Assembly: GCA_964422725.1 (NCBI GenBank)
Contig: CAYRCC010000011.1
Span: 1-57,338 of the forward strand
DNA from: CAKSNH01 sp964422725
Lineage (GTDB): Bacteria; Bacillota; Clostridia; UBA1381
Direction of reading: 5' to 3'
Length of the DNA stretch: 57,338 nucleotides
A program made the translations under genes and the position numbers. Shown here one piece after another: positions 50,845 through 57,338 of the stretch; within the stretch, counting starts at the first letter, position 1, and each line of letters begins with the position of its first letter. The notes under the pieces were generated by a model. The model had not been told where the DNA came from and did no database searches. It saw only the letters and a list, made by a program, of their open reading frames with translations.

Positions 50845-50978
50845 ATGTAGCAGCGTACTTACTTTTCATAAGCACCCCTCCTTTCATAGACTCAGCATTA
50901 CGGCTTGTGAATATAAAAGTTGGGCATAACCGTCCGATTTGCATCGTTTTCAATCTTACCTTTAACATCGGACTGCTC

Positions 50979-51003
50979 CGACTATGCTATTATAGCATAG
51001 TCG
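50979..51003. repeat. 25-bp perfect palindrome over the toxin promoter -10
   Basis: CGACTATGCTAT and ATAGCATAGTCG are exact complements around a single central base, and the -10 (TATAAT on the minus strand) lies at the centre. This is either an operator or a transcribed 5' hairpin. Confidence 0.85.
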
Positions 51004-51017
51004 CATTGATTTTTCAA
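50989..51017 (-). promoter_or_regulatory. Promoter of the toxin gene
   Basis: On the minus strand TTGAAA and a perfect TATAAT are separated by 17 bp, giving a leader of about 135 nt before the toxin ATG. Confidence 0.85.
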
Positions 51018-51054
51018 TATATTTTAAAACAAAATTTTACATTTCCATCTGTGT

Positions 51055-51246
51055 TTTTTTGAATGAGTAAACAAATTATGAACAAATCATTGAAATATGC
51101 CTTGAAATTATAGTTATTGTAAAAGCAAGATAATTAAAAATTTTAACTTTTGAGATTTTTTCAATATGATTTTTATTAAATATCTGACATATATTTGTGG
51201 TTTATTAACGAAATTCACAAATAATTAACTCGTTCGGAAACTGTGA
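51055..51246 (+). repeat. 192-bp direct repeat, copy 2 (right of the toxin locus)
   Basis: Same length as copy 1 with about 95 percent identity by eye. The toxin locus is the only feature between the copies. Confidence 0.95.
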
Positions 51247-51393
51247 TTTTATGCGGTTTATAAATTACAAAACGGCTTTTATGTCAAGTGAAAAGTACAG
51301 TCACAGTGCCGAATAAATAATCTGTACAATAATGTGACGTAAAGCAAGGTTAATTTTCGTCAACATATATTGTGCTTTTACTGCATAAAATAC

Positions 51394-51422
51394 TTGTAAA
51401 ATTATCTGAATATTGATATAAT
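51394..51422 (+). promoter_or_regulatory. Promoter of the glutamine synthetase gene
   Basis: TTGTAA and a perfect TATAAT are separated by 17 bp; the mRNA leader is about 155 nt. No known riboswitch was recognised in the leader. Confidence 0.7.
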
Positions 51423-51582
51423 ACTAAGTAAAAAACGATTATTTACAGCATGCGTACCTTTTTGTGACTCTTTTTTTGTTATATTGCTCAAAACGGTGGG
51501 TTTTGCAAGGATTTTTCGGTATGCTGTGCTTACATAATTATCTGTATGATGCTTGTACGGCTAAAATTAGGAGGTTATAATA

Positions 51583-53661
51583 ATGTCATTTGTATCAGAA
51601 ATATTCGGCAGTAACGTGTTTAATCTTCACGTTATGAAAGAAAGACTGCCGAAAAATACCTACAAGGCAATAGAAAAGACGATAAAGGAAGGCGCGCCGC
51701 TTGATGCCGGTGTGGCGGAGGTCGTTGCAAACGCAATGAAGGACTGGGCAATCGAAAAAGGCGCAACCCACTATACTCACTGGTTTCAGCCGATGACCGG
51801 CGTTACCGCCGAAAAGCACGATTCGTTTATTACCCCTTCCGATGACGATAATGTTATTATGGAGTTTTCCGGAAAAGAGCTTATAAAGGGTGAGCCTGAT
51901 GCGTCAAGCTTTCCGTCGGGCGGACTGAGAGCGACGTTTGAGGCACGCGGCTACACAACGTGGGACCCGACCTCGTATGCGTTTATCAAGGACAATTCAC
52001 TGTGTATACCGACTGCATTCTGCTCGTATTCGGGCGAGGTGCTGGATAAAAAAACGCCGCTTTTGCGTTCTATGGAAGCTGTAAACAAGCAGGCACTCAG
52101 AGTTTTGAAGTTCTTTAATTCAAGTGCGACAAGGGTAATTGCCTATGTCGGACCGGAGCAGGAGTATTTTCTGACCGATGTTAAGCTGTACAAACAGCGC
52201 AAAGACCTGTTTTTAACAGGCAGAACGCTGTTCGGCGCACGACCGGCAAAGGGACAGGAGCTGGACGACCACTATTTCGGAACGATAAAGGAACGCGTTT
52301 CGGCGTTTATGAAAGAGATTGACGAGGAGCTGTGGAAACTGGGCGTGCTTGATAAGACCAAGCACAATGAGGCGGCACCGGCACAGCATGAGCTTGCGCC
52401 GATATTTTCGACCGCAAATATCGCCTGTGACCACAATCAGCTTACAATGGAAATTATGAAAAAGGTTGCCAACCGCCACGGACTTATGTGTCTTTTGCAT
52501 GAAAAACCGTTTGAGGGAGTCAACGGTTCGGGTAAGCATAATAACTGGTCAATCGGTACAAACGAGGGAGAACAGCTGTTAAAGCCGGGCAAAAACCCTA
52601 TTGAGAATAAGCAGTTTCTGCTGTTTTTGTGTGCGGTAATAAGGGCTGTTGACAAGCATGGCGATATGCTCAGAGTTTCCGCCGCAACCGCCGGTAACGA
52701 CCACCGGCTCGGCGCTCACGAAGCACCGCCGGCAATCATATCCATTTTCCTCGGTGATGACTTAACCGCTGTACTGAAAGCTATAGAAAACGGCAAAACC
52801 ACTATAGACAAATCGGTACATCTGCTTGAAACGGGTGTTGACACAATTCCTGTAATTAACAAGGACACAACCGACCGAAACAGAACGTCGCCGTTTGCGT
52901 TTACGGGGAATAAATTTGAGTTCAGAATGCCGGGCTCAGCACAGTCGATTGCCGGTATAAACATAGTGATTAACACTATTGTTGCGGACGTTTTGAACGA
53001 GTACGCCGACAGACTGGAGGCCTCAGCCGACCCTGATGCCGAAATAATGGAAATTATCAGGGATACAATAAAGGAAAACAAGCGTATAATATTTAACGGA
53101 AATAATTATACCGATGAGTGGGTTAAGGAGGCGGAAAGACGAGGACTGCCTAATTTCCCGACTTCGGCGGACGCACTGCCGGAATTTAAGTCGGAGAAAA
53201 ATATTGCGCTGTTTGAACGTCAGGGTGTATTTACGAGAGCGGAAACGGTATCGCGCTGTGACATTATGCTTGAAGATTACAACAAAACGCTCCATATTGA
53301 GGCACTCACGATGCTGGAAATGGCAAACCGCGAAATTCTGCCTGCCTGCATTGCGTATTCAACCGAGCTTTTGCAGTCAATCACTATGAAAAAGTCGTTA
53401 GGGTTGAATGTGCCTAATCAGGAGTCGCTTGCGGCGAAGATTTCGCAGTTGACGGAAAATCTTATTTCACAGATTAATTCTTTGCAGGCGGTTATTGACG
53501 GTTTGCCTGATACATCTGCCGAGGAAACCGCGAATTATTATAAAAACTCTGTTATACCGGAAATGAACGACCTGAGGTTCACCGCCGACTCGCTTGAAAC
53601 TATGGTGAGCAAAGAGTTCTGGCCGTTCCCTACATATGCGGATTTGCTGTATAATATTTAA
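51583..53661 (+). CDS. glnN: Glutamine synthetase type III
   Basis: 692 residues, the typical length of GSIII (about 700), much longer than GSI. It makes glutamine from glutamate, ammonia and ATP. GSIII motifs include the N-terminal FGSNVFNLHVMKERLP, HYTHWFQPMTG, the metal-binding GPEQEYFL, NEAAPAQHELAPIF and GKHNNWSIGTNEGEQLL, and DRNRTSPFAFTGNKFEFR near the ATP site. AGGAGGT precedes the ATG. It is a single-gene transcription unit with its own promoter and terminator. GSIII is often induced under nitrogen limitation in gut anaerobes. Confidence 0.97.
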   Translation: MSFVSEIFGSNVFNLHVMKERLPKNTYKAIEKTIKEGAPLDAGVAEVVANAMKDWAIEKGATHYTHWFQPMTGVTAEKHDSFITPSDDDNVIMEFSGKELIKGEPDASSFPSGGLRATFEARGYTTWDPTSYAFIKDNSLCIPTAFCSYSGEVLDKKTPLLRSMEAVNKQALRVLKFFNSSATRVIAYVGPEQEYFLTDVKLYKQRKDLFLTGRTLFGARPAKGQELDDHYFGTIKERVSAFMKEIDEELWKLGVLDKTKHNEAAPAQHELAPIFSTANIACDHNQLTMEIMKKVANRHGLMCLLHEKPFEGVNGSGKHNNWSIGTNEGEQLLKPGKNPIENKQFLLFLCAVIRAVDKHGDMLRVSAATAGNDHRLGAHEAPPAIISIFLGDDLTAVLKAIENGKTTIDKSVHLLETGVDTIPVINKDTTDRNRTSPFAFTGNKFEFRMPGSAQSIAGINIVINTIVADVLNEYADRLEASADPDAEIMEIIRDTIKENKRIIFNGNNYTDEWVKEAERRGLPNFPTSADALPEFKSEKNIALFERQGVFTRAETVSRCDIMLEDYNKTLHIEALTMLEMANREILPACIAYSTELLQSITMKKSLGLNVPNQESLAAKISQLTENLISQINSLQAVIDGLPDTSAEETANYYKNSVIPEMNDLRFTADSLETMVSKEFWPFPTYADLLYNI

Positions 53662-53730
53662 TGAGTGGCGGCGTTCGGCGCTTTGTCCGGCAGTCGGATT
53701 TGAAACCGCATAACAATCGGAAAAAAATAA

Positions 53731-53775
53731 AGCTCCCAAAACATAGCTTGATTTTACTGTGTTTTGGGAGTTTCT
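53731..53775 (+). terminator. Terminator of glutamine synthetase gene
   Basis: CTCCCAAAACATAG pairs with CTGTGTTTTGGGAG, followed by TTTCTT. It is similar in sequence to the hairpin at 18425-18471. Confidence 0.85.
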
Positions 53776-53839
53776 TGTGCAATATTTCAAAAAATTGACA
53801 AGTACAGCTTTTTAGCTTTTATAACCTATAATGCGGCGC

Positions 53840-55492
53840 TTATTTGAGTGCGGCAATTATATCTGCCGCCGCTTGTTTTGTCATCTGTGCGCTCGCCTCA
53901 GCCGGATTGATGTCAACGCCGGTTGTTTTCTTAACCATATCCGCCGCCTCGGCAAAGGTTATAATATCCTTAGGGCGGAATGTATTGTCCGCACTTTTGA
54001 CGATGTTCAGCTTTTTCGCAATGCTTACGGCGTTAAAGTAATAATCCGTGCGCTTAACATCACTGAAATTGTGTGTTTCGTAAGCGCGCAGATTCAGCGC
54101 ATTTACAAGCAGTACCGTAAAGTCAGCACGCGTAATAGGTGTGTCTGCATCTTTGATGCTGCCGTTTGCCCACGCGAAAATATCGGAATTTTCAAAATTG
54201 CCGGTAATGTAATTAACCGCGTATTGCTTAGGATCCATCTCACTGCCCCAGTATCTGGTCCAATTGTACAGACGTTTAGGCTGAGGGCGCGTGTAAGGTA
54301 CGGCGGCTTTTGTTAAATCAAGCTCATATGCCGAGTAAATATGCACTTCGGTGTTTGAGTAGATGAGAGCCTGTGCCTGACCGTCACCCGTAAGGTCTGT
54401 CCACATAATGTGTCCGTCGAACGGGAATGTGAAAATAGGATTCATATAACCGTCATAAATAGCAGCCGGAATACCGTTTCGTCTGTATGCAAGCAAATGG
54501 TCATGTCCTTTGCCGTCAAAGTTATGTATAGACGTTACTATTGAGCTCCAACCGGGAACGGTTCTGTTTTCCTTATAAAGCGTGTTTCCTTTTGAATTTA
54601 TGAGGAACATACCGTCCAGTCCGTTCGGCGAACTCCTGTCTATACGGTCCAGTCCGCCAACCTCCGTACCCGGATTTTCCGGACGGAAATTACCCGGTGC
54701 AATGTTTTGCGACTCTACAGTGTCGGTGTAACGCCATATGAGTTTTCCGTCGCTTGTGTAAGCGGTTGTATCCATACCGCCTACCAAAACCGCCGCGCCG
54801 GTGTTTGGGTTTTGGTCAAGGTCGCATACCCATACGCAGTCGGCGTGGTCTTTCATATCAATTGTCCAGAGCAAATGACCTTTGCCGTCAAGCACGTTGT
54901 AACCGGCGATAAGCTCATCGACACCGTCACCGTTTAAGTCATACGGCCAAGGGTAGTGACCTATATTTCCCTCGAAAGTCCACATAACGTTAAAATCGGT
55001 GTCCAGCGCCCACAGTTTGTTGTAGCGGTTTTTCAAAATGATATTTTGCGGATAGCCTTTTCCTTCAAGGTCGGCAATAATAATGCAGTCGTGTGCGTGC
55101 TCATCGGGAATAGGGTGTTTTTCCTTTAACTCTCCCGTAGCACCGTCAAAGATACACAGTTCGTCGTCCATAACGCATATAAATTCATTGTTGCCGTCGT
55201 TGTCGATGTCGTAAATCTGTGCCGGAATGTCCGAGCCGCTGCCTTTCACCTCAGGGTCGGGGAAACCGATTTGCCAAAGCATTTCGCCCTGTAAATTGTA
55301 TGCGGTTGCGCACGATACGGAGTGCGGAAAAAATCGGTCGTCAAAACCCGTATCCGGCTGTACCATAATAAATTCCGTTATTCCGTCGCCGTTGATGTCG
55401 CCGAGCCACATTCTGCAACCGTTTCCCGCCTCGGAAATGTCGATTTTATTCAGTAAATAAGTTTTAAGTTCCTTTGTATCCATATTTTCCAT
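53840..55492 (-). CDS. Beta-propeller protein with C-terminal SLH-like repeats
   Basis: 550 residues. At least seven propeller blades carry calcium-like FG-GAP motifs (LGDINGDGITEFI, DIDNDGNNEFICV, DLNGDGVDELIAGY, DLTGDGQAQALIY). They resemble rhamnogalacturonan lyase-like propellers but lack a clear catalytic signature. From about 425 there are two or three degenerate SLH repeats (ANGSIKDADTPITRADFTVLL, FSDVKRTDYYFNAVSIAKKL, FRPKDIITFAEAADMV). No signal peptide or membrane segment is present at the N-terminus, even though SLH domains act outside the cell; the AGGGGAG ribosome site supports this start. It could be exported by another route, or be a cytoplasmic protein whose SLH-like domain has another role. 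Function is not assigned. Confidence 0.85.
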   Translation of the reverse strand: MENMDTKELKTYLLNKIDISEAGNGCRMWLGDINGDGITEFIMVQPDTGFDDRFFPHSVSCATAYNLQGEMLWQIGFPDPEVKGSGSDIPAQIYDIDNDGNNEFICVMDDELCIFDGATGELKEKHPIPDEHAHDCIIIADLEGKGYPQNIILKNRYNKLWALDTDFNVMWTFEGNIGHYPWPYDLNGDGVDELIAGYNVLDGKGHLLWTIDMKDHADCVWVCDLDQNPNTGAAVLVGGMDTTAYTSDGKLIWRYTDTVESQNIAPGNFRPENPGTEVGGLDRIDRSSPNGLDGMFLINSKGNTLYKENRTVPGWSSIVTSIHNFDGKGHDHLLAYRRNGIPAAIYDGYMNPIFTFPFDGHIMWTDLTGDGQAQALIYSNTEVHIYSAYELDLTKAAVPYTRPQPKRLYNWTRYWGSEMDPKQYAVNYITGNFENSDIFAWANGSIKDADTPITRADFTVLLVNALNLRAYETHNFSDVKRTDYYFNAVSIAKKLNIVKSADNTFRPKDIITFAEAADMVKKTTGVDINPAEASAQMTKQAAADIIAALK

Positions 55493-55532
55493 ATTAAAAA
55501 GCTCCCCTGTTACTAGTATTGATTATGTTACA

Positions 55533-56900
55533 TTATCTGTCCGACAACTGTATATAGTTGTTATGTTTTGCGACACTTTTGTATGCCGGACGTATGATTT
55601 TACCACAGTTCATAAGCTCTTCTATGCGGTGTGCGCTCCAACCCGAAATTCTGGCTATTGCGAAAATAGGGGTGTACAGTTCGACAGGCAAGTCAAGCAT
55701 ACGATATACAAAACCGCTGTAGAAATCCACATTTGCGCTTACGCCTTTGTAGATTTTGCGCTCCTCTGCTATAACCTCCGGCGCGATGCGCTCAACTGCC
55801 GAATAAAGCATAAATTCGTCCATTCTGCCTTTTTCTCTTGAAAGACTCTCCACAAAACGCTTAAATGTGTTTGCGCGTGGGTCTGAGAGTGAATACACTG
55901 CGTGTCCCATACCGTATATAAGTCCGGATTTATCGAAAGCCTTTTTATTCAAAAGGTCAGACAGGTAACGGCGTATTTCATTTTCATCGGACCAGTCGGA
56001 TATATTCTTTTTCATATCCTCAAACATTTGCACAACTTTGATATTTGCACCGCCGTGCTTAGGTCCTTTAAGCGAACCCAAAGATGCCGCAACGGTTGAA
56101 TACGTATCCGTGCCTGACGATGACACGACGTGTGTGGTGAAAGTGGAGTTGTTTCCTCCGCCGTGCTCGGCGTGAAGAACTAATGCCACGTCCAGTATTT
56201 TCGCCTCAAGCTCGGTATATTTATTGTCGGGGCGGAGCATATGGAGTATATTTTCCGCTGTGGACAGCTCAGGTTTCGGCGAATGTATATACAGGCTTTT
56301 TCGTCCGTGGTAGTGTGCGTAAGCCTGATAAGCGTAAACTGACAGTATCGGAAACAGCGCAATAAGCTGTAAACACTGCCGCAGTACGTTAGGAATAGAA
56401 ATGTCGTTAGCCTTTGTATCGTATGCGTAAAGCGTGAGGACACTTCGTGCAAGTGCGTTCATCATATCATCGCTCGGTGCTTTGAGAATAATGTCGCGGA
56501 CAAAGCTGGTAGGCAGTGTACGGTAATTGCCGAGTAATTTTTGAAAATTGTCAAGCTCGGATTTGTCGGGGAGAGTGCCGAACAGGAGCAGATAAGTCAC
56601 CTCTTCAAAGCCAAATCGGTTTTCCTTTATAAAACCGTCGACAATACTTTCCACGTCATAACCCCTGTAAAACAGCTTGCCCTCGCACGGAGTGTCAACA
56701 CCGTTTACCGTTTCGGTTGATTTTATTTCGCTTATCTCCGTCAAGCCGGTCAGAACACCCTTGCCGTTGAGGTCACGCAGACCGCGTTTTACTTCATATT
56801 TATTGTAAAGCGAGGCATCAATCAGGTTGTTTTTACCGCACAAATCGCTCAGCTTGACGATTTCGTCTGTAATTTCTGAAAATCTGTTGTCGATTATCAT
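55533..56900 (-). CDS. gltA: Citrate synthase
   Basis: 455 residues from the ATG at 56900, which has AAAGGAGGA just upstream; the frame is open to 57035 but has no site there. It condenses acetyl-CoA and oxaloacetate to citrate at the start of the oxidative branch of the TCA cycle, which many anaerobes use for glutamate synthesis. Catalytic features are the histidine in HAEHGGGNNSTFTTHV, KGPKHGGAN and the second histidine in GMGHAVYSLSDPRA, with the aspartate in VDFYSGFVYRML. Its location next to glutamine synthetase suits a nitrogen-assimilation role. Confidence 0.95.
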   Translation of the reverse strand: MIIDNRFSEITDEIVKLSDLCGKNNLIDASLYNKYEVKRGLRDLNGKGVLTGLTEISEIKSTETVNGVDTPCEGKLFYRGYDVESIVDGFIKENRFGFEEVTYLLLFGTLPDKSELDNFQKLLGNYRTLPTSFVRDIILKAPSDDMMNALARSVLTLYAYDTKANDISIPNVLRQCLQLIALFPILSVYAYQAYAHYHGRKSLYIHSPKPELSTAENILHMLRPDNKYTELEAKILDVALVLHAEHGGGNNSTFTTHVVSSSGTDTYSTVAASLGSLKGPKHGGANIKVVQMFEDMKKNISDWSDENEIRRYLSDLLNKKAFDKSGLIYGMGHAVYSLSDPRANTFKRFVESLSREKGRMDEFMLYSAVERIAPEVIAEERKIYKGVSANVDFYSGFVYRMLDLPVELYTPIFAIARISGWSAHRIEELMNCGKIIRPAYKSVAKHNNYIQLSDR

Positions 56901-57078
56901 AAATCCTCCTTTCCGTCTTTTTGAAACTATATATGTTGAAATGTATAACACTATTACCGACTGCATATTCTGCCGAAAAACATTCGGCTTTGCAATGTGA
57001 AAATGACATAGGCATTGTCTGCACAGAAAAACCAATGTTTTCCAAAATTCAATAGCAGTCTTATTATTATTTTATGTT

Positions 57079-57108
57079 ATTATATCTATTTTATCACAAA
57101 CTTTACAA
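57079..57108 (-). promoter_or_regulatory. Promoter of citrate synthase
   Basis: On the minus strand TTGTAA and TATAAT are separated by 18 bp. The leader of about 170 nt includes a hairpin (GCCGAA/TTCGGC near 56969-56984). The rest of 57109-57259 shows no gene. Confidence 0.65.
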
Positions 57109-57259
57109 AAATACAACTATAAAAAATATATAATATGTAATTTTTGAATAAAATGAGTCGGCGGAGAAATCAATTGCAGCGGAAAGCTAACGCAAAGTAT
57201 CAGAAAAAGGCTTGAGCGAAACTTTTATGAAACCTGTTTTTGGAGGGTGTATGTAAACT

Positions 57260-57287
57260 GAAAGCTCCTGCCGAAACAGGAGCTTTC
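57260..57287 (+). other. Hairpin abutting the right-end repeat copy
   Basis: GAAAGCTCCTG pairs perfectly with CAGGAGCTTTC around CCGAAA, and the repeat start follows directly. It resembles a terminator stem whose T run has been replaced by the repeat. Confidence 0.75.
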
Positions 57288-57338
57288 AGACTGTAGACAA
57301 AACCCAACGTGTTTTGTATTAAAGTTTAGGTCAAGCCT
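57288..57338 (+). repeat. 5' end of dispersed multi-hairpin repeat
   Basis: Bases match 44636-44686 (AGACTGTAGACAAAA.CCAACGTG...) with one difference. The copy runs off the window. Confidence 0.9.

Noticed and set aside
50720..50968. 82-codon minus-strand ORF as the toxin locus product
   Set aside because: Its frame reads a polar, low-quality peptide through the terminator hairpin. The overlapping 28-codon frame at 50758-50844 has the membrane-helix pattern and stops exactly at the hairpin.

Overview
The window reads as chromosome of an anaerobic, probably gut-dwelling, spore-lineage member of the Clostridia (Bacillota). The reasons are strong AGGAGG-type ribosome binding sites with many TTG and GTG starts, consensus TTGACA/TATAAT promoters, spoVAC and GerMN genes, meso-diaminopimelate dehydrogenase, type III glutamine synthetase, short-form HisG with HisZ, S-layer homology (SLH) domains and several plant-glycan hydrolases. 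No rRNA, tRNA or CRISPR array was recognised, and the species cannot be named from sequence alone.

Layout. 1-3.3 kb: end of a dispersed repeat, a CAP plus M15-peptidase envelope protein and a small membrane protein. 3.3-7.5 kb: a strongly promoted secreted cluster of a dockerin protein, a protein with two nearly identical cohesin-like domains and an SLH-anchored protein, which looks like a miniature cellulosome-type surface system. 7.6-12.2 kb: ung-polA-coaE-lytic transglycosylase operon. 12.4-27.4 kb: a small export protein, GH51 arabinofuranosidase, RadC, an unrecognised possibly dynamin-like protein, an RpiB-family isomerase, a GNAT enzyme, GH36 alpha-galactosidase and a very large secreted GH30-GH43 enzyme split by one extra G in a G6 run. 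With the GH4 enzyme further on, these suggest use of arabinogalactan or pectic side chains.

27.5-34.9 kb holds the most striking structure. A conserved clostridial gene (27584 onward) is cut after codon 148-151 by a 6.47-kb element carrying a large serine recombinase, two zinc-ribbon membrane proteins, microproteins and a two-gene AbrB-like/HipA-like-kinase module. The rest of the gene resumes in frame beyond the element. A 10-bp core is present at both junctions, and the two element ends form an imperfect inverted repeat around it, as expected for the attP of a serine integrase. Excision would rebuild a 273-residue ORF. A sigma-K-like promoter upstream raises the possibility of a skin-like, sporulation-linked rearrangement.

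35-44.5 kb: small and decayed genes, an LRR-transglutaminase lipoprotein, ddh, GH4, an RsmF-type methylase, asnB and spoVAC. 44.6-44.9 kb: a complete 277-bp intergenic repeat built from about nine small hairpins; its 3' end opens the window and its 5' end closes it. 45-50.3 kb: hisZ-hisG and a response regulator-histidine kinase-GerMN operon. 50.4-51.3 kb: a likely type I toxin-antitoxin locus (28-residue hydrophobic peptide with a convergent antisense RNA) between two 192-bp direct repeats. 51.4-57.3 kb: type III glutamine synthetase, a beta-propeller protein with SLH-like repeats but no signal peptide, and citrate synthase.
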